A stretch of 64,000 nucleotides of DNA from Cricetomys ansorgei (Eukaryota > Chordata > Mammalia > Rodentia > Nesomyidae), in assembly GCA_026225945.1 (NCBI GenBank), contig JAMJFZ010001816.1, positions 2,239,501 to 2,303,500 of the forward strand, written 5' to 3'. A program made the translations under genes and the position numbers. The notes under the pieces are model-generated. The model worked only from the letters and a program-made list of their open reading frames with translations, was not told the origin of the DNA and did no database searches. Positions 55,291 to 64,000 of this stretch are shown piece after piece; position 1 is the first letter of the stretch; the number at the start of each line of letters is the position of its first letter.

Positions 55291-55737
55291 AACTAGACTC
55301 AGTAGAGAAGGTCATTTTGATGTAAAAAATATACTTACATTCAAAAGAATTCTGATTTCTGATTTTCTAAACAAGGACATTAAGGAAAGGGGGAAATATT
55401 CTGACTACATTCTGGAATGACTGGGAGAAATAGTTAAAATTTTAATTTCTCAGCAAATGCTTATGCTACCAAACAGATCAATCACGACAGCATTAACTGA
55501 ACTCTTACTGTGTTCTCATCTCTATGCATCACTGGTTCAGGACAGTGTTGGCCAACTCCTATGTGACAGATACAGTTAAACACTGAGATGCATCAATTTG
55601 TGCATAGCCTATATTGATAAGGGACGAGGCCAGGGCTGATGGACTACCTACCATACTCCAGTGGCACAGGGCTAGTCCATGGGATTAAGTAATCACTGTA
55701 GTTTAAATGATCAGTATAAAGTACAGTTAGGAGTCTT
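55291..55737. other. No gene recognised
   Basis: Single-copy DNA. Confidence 0.4.
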
Positions 55738-55880
55738 TTTTCTTTTTGATCACAGAGGAGCCAGGTTCTCATTATATATTCCCAGGCTGGTCTGATACTC
55801 ACTGTGTAGCCCAGGTTGGCATTTAACCTCAGAGATCTTCAAGTGCTGAGATTACAAGAATGATCCTCCGTGTTTATGTT
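55738..55880 (-). mobile_element. B1/PB1-type SINE, minus strand
   Basis: Gaggagccaggttctcattata, ccaggctggtctgatactcactgtgtagccc, aacctcagagatcttc and aagtgctgagattacaag are the antisense of a 7SL-derived monomer. Confidence 0.78.
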
Positions 55881-56589
55881 TGCATTATAAACCTTAGCTC
55901 AGTAGGCACTATCTGCAGACCATGAAGTGGAAAGTGAGTAAAAACCTTACATTTGCAAAGCTACCGAGGGCAATTGTCACAGAGGGAAGAGTGGGAAGGG
56001 TAGAGTCTGTTCATCAGGAAACTCAGACTCTACCGTTAAATCGTGACTTTGATTTGTGAAAGCCTTTGTGCGAATGGAAACGTTTAAACGTGGAAACAAT
56101 AAACTCAGCCTATTTTCATAAAATAGGTGACATCTTGGTGTGACCGGCCCCTGACTTTGGAAATTCAGCTAAAATTAGACAAATGTCACAGAAGAAGAGT
56201 CACAAGTGGAGATATGTCCACAGAAAACTTTCCAAATGAAAGCAAAATTTAGTAAAAAGCATCCCTTCACACACATCAAAATGTCAGTATCTTGAAAAAT
56301 CTCAAAATAGCAATTTAACTCTATTTTAGTGACTTCATCAGTGGTTGGTTTCAAATAGTTTTTAACTTGCAGTTACATCCCATTGGGTTAGTCTTTAATG
56401 TTTTTAGTAAGATGAGGATCAAGGGAAGTGAAATGATATTTAAACATTTAATGATATTTAAACATCATTAATTAGGCTGCTAAGTTAAGAATCCATTAGA
56501 GTGTACAATAGGCCTGATTGCTGTATTATGTCTTTTCTCGATCGTTGAAGTCATATTTTTGTTAGGTTTGCTTTACTTTGTTTGGACTT
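55881..56589. other. Single-copy-looking DNA
   Basis: Nothing supported. Confidence 0.4.
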
Positions 56590-56718
56590 GGTTTTTATTT
56601 TATTTGTTTGCTTGCTCATGTGAACAAGTTCTCGCTATGTACTTCCAGCTTAATTCGTGGCCTTCTTGTCTCAGCTTCGAGTGCTGAGATTATAGGCATG
56701 TACCACCACATCTGGCTG
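56590..56718 (-). mobile_element. B1/PB1-type SINE, minus strand
   Basis: Aagttctcgctatgtacttcc, ttctgtctcagc-like sequence, and gagtgctgagattataggcatgtaccaccacatctggct are the antisense B1 5' half. Confidence 0.75.
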
Positions 56719-56734
56719 AAGTCAGCTCCTTTCT

Positions 56735-56850
56735 TTAATTGACAAAACAACTTGCTGTATGTATGGAATACAGCATGATGGTTCAATTCATAGATACATT
56801 ATGTAATGATGCATCAGAGTAGCATAAACATCATTTTATGTATATATATT
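56735..56850 (-). mobile_element. L1M 3' end remnant, minus strand
   Basis: Ttgctgtatgtatggaatacagcatgatggttcaattcatagatacattatgtaatgatgc is the antisense of the L1M terminal segment, also seen at 16.6 kb. Confidence 0.5.
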
Positions 56851-56859
56851 GTCTTTGTG

Positions 56860-57095
56860 GTAACATAAGACATAGTCCAAATATCATCTGACCTCATTCA
56901 TAAGTGTAATCTAGGAAAGTCGAACACAGAGAAATAGAAAGTAGAAAGTAGTTGTCATCAACTGGAAGAAGACAGTGGGGGGAATACAAGGAGGGTGGTT
57001 AATGGGAACAAAGCAAACAAGCAGGTGAGAGAACAAATCCTAGTGCTCTGTTGCACAGAGGGCTGACTGTGCTAACAGCAGGCTGTTGTGTATTC
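56860..57095 (+). mobile_element. L1M (ancient L1) 3' UTR, plus strand
   Basis: Sense L1M order: ctcattcataagtgtaatctagg, cacagagaaatagaaagtag, gggtggttaatgggaacaaa, agtgctctgttgcacagagggctgactgtgctaac and gttgtgtattcc. Confidence 0.72.
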
Positions 57096-57206
57096 CAAAT
57101 CCGGAAGAAAGCTTTGCAAATTTTCTCACCATAGAGAAATAAAATGGATTTTTAGGGAATATTCTCCTCACTCACTCCCTGGACCCTCCATCAAAAATTT
57201 TAAGTT

Positions 57207-57425
57207 TGGGGACTGGGACAATGGTTCTGTGGTTAAGAACCCCGGCTGCTCATCAAGAGGAACCAGGTTTGATTCCTACATGGCTACCTACATGGCTCCA
57301 ACTCCAGTTTTAGAGAACCCAGCACCCTCTTCAGGCCTCCATAGATACAAGGCACACACATGATACACAAACATACACACAGAAAAAAACACACATACAC
57401 ATAAAATAAGTAATTTCTTCTTAAA
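57207..57425 (+). mobile_element. B3-type SINE
   Basis: Gggactgggacaatggttctgtggttaagaacc, ggctgctcatcaagaggaaccagg, ctccaactccagtttt, caccctcttcaggcctcc and acaaggcacacacatgatacacaaacatacac, then acataaaataag. Nearly full length. Confidence 0.88.
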
Positions 57426-58334
57426 TTCTAAGTTTCAAAGAGTTTCACAAACACATTTGCCCTTGGATTAGCAGATCATCTTAAGCGTGTAATAGCCAAG
57501 TGTTCATCTGAGAAATGCTTGTTTATGGTTTCAATGCTTTGTGTAATTATTGTAGCAATCCCTTAACTTGGTGGAGTTGCAGTCTGATTATTCTGGATGT
57601 AGGACCAGAGCCTCAAATGAGTCCATTCCTCCACACGCAGGAAGCTGTGGGGGTAAAGTCCCTTAAAACAGAGAAATGTTAGCAAGAGTATGTGCCCTAA
57701 TGAGGCCTACAGTATAAGCAGTGATGAAATTAGCAGTTTATAGCAAAGACTATATATAATGACCATAGACAAAACAATTCAATATAGTGCGTTCCGGGAT
57801 AGATTTTCAACACGAGACATTCTCAACTGTATAGACTTCATACGGCATACAACTTGACTTTAAAAAAAAAAAAAAAAAAAGTTCAAACTTTCCAAATAAG
57901 TAAAACACCAGTTGTAAGGAAAAGGTGTTTGTCAACAAACCTGAACTGTAAAGGAAATCTCAGAACTTTTGTCATCTATAGGGAACCTCTTCAGCTTTAA
58001 ATATTGTGCCAAGCACAAGAGCCCCAAGACAGGCATCCCACCCCACAGCCCTGCCTGAGGAAGGGAATGAGCCCAGAGGTTTCAAGGGCTGCAACTTGGA
58101 TCATGTCTCTCCAAGCGTCCACATTATTCTCCCAGGATTAAAAATGGGACCCAGAACTGCAAGATTCCATAGAAAGACCTCTGCTCCCTAACATCCACCG
58201 GGTTTCCAGGTAATATCCCCCTTGAGACTACCAGAATGAGCCTCACGTGTCTGTTACCATGTTTATATCAGTCCTGTGAAGCCCAGACTTTTACCTAGTC
58301 TCTCACCTCCTGAACACTAATTGTCATACAGTTT
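57426..58334. other. Single-copy DNA with poly-A at 57862-57880
   Basis: No gene signal. The last six bases (cagttt, 58329-58334) are the left target duplication of the solo LTR. Confidence 0.45.
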
Positions 58335-58648
58335 TGTTGCGAAAGTTTATTTTCAGTTGTGTGTGAAATAATTGTTTTGTGCACTGTTGGGTGGGGGCTG
58401 CCTAGGTTGGTGTTTTGTGTGGTCTTCAGGTGTTAGATTTTGGCTGGCAATGTTTGATTGCTTATGATTTGCACCTGAGGAGTTCTGAATCAATAAAAAC
58501 ACCTGAGTTGAGATGCTCAGGGTTCCACTGTCCAGTACGGCGCTCGCCGTGCTGGTGGTTCCCTCTGCTGATATCTGGTGGGGCTTCCACCTATGCATAC
58601 GCATTCTTGTCATCCTTGGTGAGATACCACAGCAGCCTTACAACTGCA
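58335..58648 (+). mobile_element. Solo LTR, same ERVK-type family as 47.7-49.8 kb
   Basis: It starts tgttgcgaaagtttatttt and has gtgcactgttgggtggggg, acctgaggagttctgaatcaataaaaac and gctggtggttccctctgctg; it ends aactgca. A perfect 6 bp duplication, cagttt, flanks it (58329-58334 and 58649-58654), so the solo LTR arose by LTR-LTR recombination after a single insertion. It is in the opposite orientation to the provirus. Confidence 0.88.
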
Positions 58649-58654
58649 CAGTTT

Positions 58655-61599
58655 ACAGGCAGAGAAGCAACAAAACTGCTGTTCACAGATCTTGGCACAC
58701 TCTCCTTTGTGTGTCATTTTTCTTTAGTGCATTGATCATCAGCTGAAAATCTGTGTATCTTTTTACTTACTGGTTTTTCTTCATGAAACATATGATTGAT
58801 GAAGACTGGACTTCAAACAGTTAAAGTAGCCAACAGCAAATAGCAGGTGATCAATGTTTTTAGAAAATAAATAGGAGACGGAAGGAAATACAAATAAACT
58901 ATATGCATTTGATCCAAATCAAGCTATCTTTATTTGATGTCTCAATGTGCCAGGTGCCTGTGTGCCTGCTGCGTGTACAGCATTGTGGATGCGGGGGTGA
59001 GTGAGACTCAGCCTTTCTTCTGCTGATCCTTGAACCTTGATACTTGTTTAGTTACTTTGAAAAGAGAAACGGGCAGATAAGGAGATAAATGGCGGGTAGA
59101 GACAGACAGACAGAGAAAGAAAGAGATGAGAAAGTGAGCCACACAAAGAAAATACAAGTTTTGAATTTTCCATTTATGTGGCACTCTCCCATCTCCATAA
59201 GATAAAGTATAGACACGGTACTCACCTTCATTGCTCGTGATGTCATTGATGTGGAAGCATGTAAATTTATAGTACTACAGGCAATATTTAGTGAGAATTG
59301 CATATTTTGTCATACCCCAATCAAATTTCCTTATGTGGCAAGTGAAAATAATCTGAGTGGGAAACCATCAGGGAGGAAAATATTACATCAAAAGGCATTG
59401 AAAGTCAGAAGAGAAAATAAGGTTATTAGCCAGCTTTTAGGCAATTTATAATAACTTATCTCTAGTGGGATAAAAACGGTCCCATTTCTCATTGTTGGCA
59501 ATTCTTCTCAATGACCAATATGTCTACCAACATTTTCTTCTTCAAAATACAGTCAAAGTTGTAGCAGAAAATCACAGATGCAATCAAATTTATCCTAATG
59601 GTTGAAATGTGCCATATGCGCTCTGCTACCTATGCACAATAGGGTGCAGCTTTAATGACTTTCTTATTGTGCCCCTGTTGTAATTAGGTATTAAAGGACA
59701 TATGGTATGCTGCCGTTTTAACAGTGAATTTCCTTGTTTTTTATTGTTTTCTATCAGAAGCTTAACAGTCTTTCAGGGCAGTATTAGTAGTGAGAATTAA
59801 ACCACATGTTGATTTCATTTTTTTTTAAGCCTTGGAATCTCATCTTGATTAGCCTTATTAGTGTAGTGCCAAAGAAAACATCCAAATCCTATCTATTTTC
59901 AGTTAATATGGAGTACAGCACATTCGAATTGGTAAGAAGTAGTGAAAATGCCATTAGAACTGCCGAAATACTGGTAGAATATTCTAGGTGGTTGTGTAGA
60001 AACCAAACAATAGCTTGTATGTCCAAAAAGTCACCGAGCCATGATGGTTTTCAAGATTTTGCAACCTTTTTCCTCATCTTGAAAATAAACAACTCCTTTG
60101 TAAGAGGTTTCTTTATAATTGTCAAAGACACAGGAACCCCCAAACAAAAACATTCACAGTATAAAACTATTTGGAAACAAAAACTCAACTAAGGTCTTAG
60201 ATTAGAAAGCCGAGTCATGACAGTTCATTGGATTTGCTCAAAGGCAAGCAAGGCGTTTATCAAAAACAAGAAGGCTGATTTATTCAAATTTCTTAGGTTT
60301 CAAGAAAATCTAAATCCATGGAGAAGGCGGTGTTCATCACCACCAAAGGAGAAGACTGAAAGATATATGCCCGAAAACCATACTTTCTCAAGGCTTTCCC
60401 AAACCTGCATAAATTTCATGAAATCTTCCTCCTGTTTTTACCTGACATAATAATAAAGCACAGAACACTTTTAAATTCAGAGAACCCTTAGATTCTGGAA
60501 GAAATGGCTCCGATTCTTAGGAATGAAAATTTCTCCCCGTCGTCCATCTTTCTACTCGGACTCAGCTAGATTTCTGCATTCATTTCAGGTCAAGGAAGGG
60601 GAAAGATCTTATCACACAAGTTTATATTCTCCAGTTGTAAGCATGGCCACACATCTCTGTCCCAGTCAGCACGAGGGTGCATTACAAGATAGCCAGCCAG
60701 GCTTCCAAATGAGCCATGAAGATTAATAAAATACAGTCTCCAGTTCATGTTGGCACCTCCCTGTCAAGCTAGCTAATGAGTACTGTGTTACTGTAAGAGT
60801 CAACTGTCACATTATCTCTGGACTAATAAATGGGTTCAAAGAGAAATAACAATACACAACTAAAATCCAGTCTGAAAAGAGCTTTTCACTCACTGCAGAC
60901 TGGGGCAGCCCCGAGATGCTCTTGATCTGTCCGTACAGTGGTTTTGACACTTTTACAGGAAATGTGCACTGAGGGCAAAGTAAGTTTATGTAAAAGAAAT
61001 CCAGCATTACTTTTCTAAACCCAAGGTTTAACACGATTAGCAAGAGCAAGTTTAATTCACAGGTGACCGTGCTATCTACAGCATTTGCAGAAAATTATGC
61101 TTTGCGTAAGTCTGAGAAATCTGTAGTGAACAAGCTTGCTTGGGGGAAATGTTTGGCTAGTATTTGGGGGATTTTACATCTTAAACATGAATTAATATCT
61201 TGTGGTGTGTTTCATCTGGTTTCAAATCACTGACAGAAGAGAAAACTGGAGAGGTGCAGAAAAAGAGGAAAAAAAGCAAAAAAAAAAAAAAAAAGAATAA
61301 AATCAAAAAGTTTGTTGAACGCATCCACGTTATTTCTTCTGGTTTATATAATGCATGGAGCTTTAATTCACTCCTTCATATCACACTGACATCCCTTGGG
61401 CCTTGGGGGAAGGAAGGGACACAGATGTCCCATTTAAGGCTGATCTCTCATCAGCCACTTATTCCCAGCACTTTGGCCATATGGAAGTCTCTATATTAAC
61501 CAGCACCCTCTACAACAAGGAGCTGCTCTGCCCCAGGCTGAGAGCCACAGTAGTCTACGGTGAACATACGCATCTATAAGGCATTTTGACAAGTTCATT
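58655..61599. other. Single-copy-looking DNA, 2.9 kb
   Basis: A possible L2/MIR remnant is at 58925-59010 (tttatttgatgtctcaatgtgccaggtgc...ggtgagtgagactcag; confidence about 0.35). Poly-A is at 61278-61294. A plus frame of 128 codons (59806-60192) is AT-rich and without motif; another at 60523-60726 likewise. No gene is called. Confidence 0.38.
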
Positions 61600-62530
61600 T
61601 AGGGAAACAATGGTGGGTCCTCGGGTCCAGGCCCTCCTCATCCATGTGCCTTTGGCCAGGTTTGTAGTATCATGTATACATCCCCCCACTCCCCGAGAAA
61701 TAAGCCTCAAATGTAACTACTAAGCAGTTGGTCATCCCCAAGAGTCATGCCCCTGCTACACCAGAGGGCATATCTTACCCAGTTGACTGGTATTGCAGCA
61801 CACGTAGTCTGTAACTGGGTGAGACCACTGATGAGTTTTCTCCCTCAGCAGCCTGAATAGCACTCTGTGACTCTGTAAACTCTAGCCAGAAGAAGGGAGT
61901 TTCCAACTCAGTCCCATCCAGGTTTTGTTTCTCTGTGTTCTGTAATCGAAGTGTGTGCTGTCTTGGGCGATAGCCCTTTTAGCACCTAGTTCTTGTGTAC
62001 AGCCCAGAGCAATGACAATACACTGCCTTCTTTGGGGAGTGTCTGAGACCTCTCTGTCTAACCCTTTTAGAAAGGGATCCTGCACTTGATACTGGGATTC
62101 TTGCTTAAAAATGTCTGACTTCTGGGAGCGGCATTTTTTACTCATTAGGAGCACCTCCATCTCAAGTTCTTTCTTCAATTATATTTCTTTTATTCTATGA
62201 AGTAGTTACTATATTGCTTCTTCATGCATCCTTGGTTTTTCTTCAATCTTCTCCCCCATTTCCCCACACAATCTGCCCCAGTCTCATCTAACCCTTTCTG
62301 TGGCTAGTATATACCCTTCCTAACTTTCATATCCTGTGTTTTACTACCTCTCAGCCTTTAGCGCTTCCCTGCTACCCTCCCGCCCTTACCTCTGCTACCC
62401 CCACCCCCTTTCTTGCTACCCGGCTTATATAGACTCTCTTTCACATTTAAATACACATTTTGATACCTTGGCAGGGAATTTACACCTCCGGAAATAATGA
62501 GCTCTTTGGTGTACTTCCTTCCATCTTATG
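61600..62530 (-). mobile_element. Lx-type L1 3' UTR, minus strand
   Basis: The plus strand shows atgtgcctttggccaggtttgtagtat, gctacaccagagggcatatcttaccc, gtaactgggtgagaccactgatgagttttctccctcagcagcctgaatagcac, tgtgtacagcccagagcaatgac, gacctctctgtctaaccc and gatactgggattcttgctt, in the order known for antisense rodent L1 3' UTRs. Part aligns with 19.4-19.8 kb. The A-tail side is missing, and the pyrimidine-rich 62230-62530 is less certain. Confidence 0.8.
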
Positions 62531-62639
62531 CAGTGTCTGGCCCTTGAATTTCTCGTGGAACTTGCAGTAAAAGTTCCCTTCCATGTAATATGTAGAATGG
62601 CAACAAGACCACTGTAATGAGGGTCAAACTTTATGTGTC

Positions 62640-62800
62640 AGGAACCTTACATTTTTTTTTTTATTTAATCTTCACAGTATCATATTGGTAGCATTGACCC
62701 CATATTACAGAGGTGAAAACTGAGGCCTAGGAAATTAAATAGACCCAAGTCTTACCATGAGCAACAACTGTCAGGATTCAAGCCTAGATAATTAGTGTCA
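62640..62800 (-). mobile_element. MIR SINE, minus strand
   Basis: Atttaatcttcacagtatc, gaccccatattacagaggtgaaaactgaggcctaggaaattaaatagaccc and caggattcaagcc match the antisense MIR core and flank closely. Confidence 0.78.
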
Positions 62801-63364
62801 CAGAAGAGAAGTATTCTGCCACTGATAGGAAACCTCTACAAAGGCGAATCTCTTTAAGGGGGTTCCTATGGGAAAACCCCTGATCTGTACTTGATACCCT
62901 CCTTGTTTTAAGCCAGCTGGCCCCTCATTCTCCAGAGAGCCAAAGTTTAGCCAGCCCCATATTTAAGGCATTGGAGAAAGACAGTTGAGCAGCAGGCACA
63001 AAATTTCATCAGCCTGCTGATGAGGGCAGAGATGAACTCCCGGAGGAGTCTTCTAGGGAAGACTTCTGTCTTCCACCTGCTTACGGGATGCATTTGGTGT
63101 GTTCTGCTGCATGTTCCAGCCAAGAAAGGAAGATTTCTCACATCCCTGACATTTGCAAGGGTTGGGATTGCAAATGGTGGGGCCCCTGCCTAGATGAACC
63201 AGAGAAGATGCTACTGTTCCTACCATGCAGGCTCTTGCAGCCTGTCAGAACCCACGGTGGCTGCTTTGTTGGCTCTCTTTGTGTAGAGAGAAGCTTTCCC
63301 TGTTGCGTGCCTGCTTTGTCAGCCTGGAACCTTTTAAAACTAAACCAAGGGGGGTGGGAAGGTC
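62801..63364. other. Single-copy DNA, moderately GC-rich
   Basis: Open frames on both strands near 62947-63141 and 63088-63420 overlap and show no motif; the plus one runs into the GA repeat. Not called. Confidence 0.4.
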
Positions 63365-63405
63365 TAGAGAGAGAGAGAGAGCGAGAGAGGGAGAGAGAGA
63401 GAGAA
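63365..63405. repeat. (GA)n microsatellite
   Basis: About twenty GA steps with two interruptions. Confidence 0.95.
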
Positions 63406-64000
63406 CCTGTCCAAGAATAACAAATGACAATTTTATATCTTCAAAATATGTAGATTTGAAATTTGTTTGGGGAAAAAAAATGCAGGGGCTGCACTGAGCA
63501 TCTGTAACGATGATATATCTACACATTATATGGCCGGCTATCTTTAGTTTGTTTTTATATCCCGTGGAGTGTGACATCTGTGCAGAAATTATGAACTGAC
63601 TCATATACATACAGTGCTTATTCAGAGTTTGAAAAATGGGCCTATTCTTTTACAGTCTAATTATTTAAGGAAAAATTAGAAGGAAACTTTAAAATCTAGG
63701 GATCTTTTTCTGAATTTATTTGTGCTTTGCACTAGTCAACCCGACCAAGCCGAGACTATCTGTAACAAGGGTGAAGGTTTTTCTAAGTGGGTTAATTATA
63801 TTTATTTTCATGGCCACCAGCCTCTCATTTGCTTTTTATAAATTGCTCAGGGCAAGGGGCTAATCTCTGTGATCACTCTCAATCTAGATGTAACAGCTCA
63901 ACCTTTCCTTTGAAGGGGATCTTTTCCATTACAACTCTTTTATGAACCACCTGTGAAAGGAAGGCTATCTCCACATGGAGATATAGGTACACGCATATAA
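63406..64000. other. Repeat-free end of window, possible conserved block
   Basis: From about 63610 the sequence is AT-rich but well mixed, with ttaattatatttatt and gggttaatt cores, a cagtctaattatttaag stretch and two retained CpG (caacccgaccaagccgag). This texture suggests constraint, but comparison is needed. Confidence 0.25.

Noticed and set aside
58415..58746. Two overlapping plus-strand frames of 77-106 codons
   Set aside because: They lie mostly inside the solo LTR. The same peptide pattern recurs in the other LTRs, so it is LTR sequence and not a gene.
59806..60192. 128-codon plus-strand open frame
   Set aside because: AT-rich, Lys/Asn/Phe-heavy composition, no motif, no start context or splice support.
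63088..63420. 110-codon cysteine-containing plus frame
   Set aside because: It ends in the GA microsatellite and overlaps an equally open minus frame; no motif.

Overview
This 64 kb window is nuclear DNA from a rodent of the mouse/rat/hamster type. The SINEs show it: B1 monomers with the internal duplication typical of murids, B4-type and B3 SINEs, ID-like heads, rodent URR1 hAT transposons and Lx-type L1 3' ends. Mammal-wide fossils (MIR, L2, L1M, MLT1) lie underneath. I cannot tell mouse, rat and hamster apart. CpG is depleted overall, AT content is high, and no open frame over 150 codons occurs, as expected of intergenic or intronic sequence. There is no bacterial content, operon, CRISPR array or RNA gene that I can see.

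Layout. 0-6 kb: an L1 3' end, a B4-type SINE, an unresolved LTR-like repeat with a TATA box (1.0-1.8 kb), then mostly single-copy DNA. 7.5-9.3 kb: the only stretch with coding-like signals, two candidate minus-strand exons flanked by splice-like sequence, with a URR1 transposon and an E-box/TATA-like pair between them. 11-20 kb: L2, a polypyrimidine tract, two MaLR-like remnants, L1M, a B1 with a perfect target duplication, and a long antisense Lx L1 3' UTR. 20-33 kb: MIR, B3, microsatellites, L1 ends and four B4-type SINEs (one at 26.3 kb, three close together at 30.3-32.3 kb). 34-40.5 kb: simple repeats, a Tigger-like DNA transposon, a hAT-transposase-like coding fragment, a decayed ERVL 5' LTR with a tRNA-Leu-type primer site, and an L1 ORF2 fragment split by a 435 bp insertion. 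41.5 kb: an MLT1 LTR. 44.8-46.6 kb: repeat-free DNA with a cluster of three CRE-like ACGTCA motifs and an AP-1/MARE site. 47.7-49.8 kb: a complete but tiny ERVK-type provirus on the minus strand, with two LTRs, PBS, PPT and a perfect 6 bp target duplication. A solo LTR of the same family lies at 58.3 kb. 51-64 kb: mostly single-copy AT-rich DNA with old SINEs, L1M and one more antisense Lx L1 3' UTR.

The elements do not form a pathway. What can be read is a history: old mammal-wide repeats, then rodent LTR and L1 insertions, then SINEs nested inside some of them. The parts most likely to be functional are the candidate exons at 7.6 and 9.1-9.3 kb and the motif cluster at 45.27-45.39 kb. Repeat family names were assigned by recognition, without a database search.
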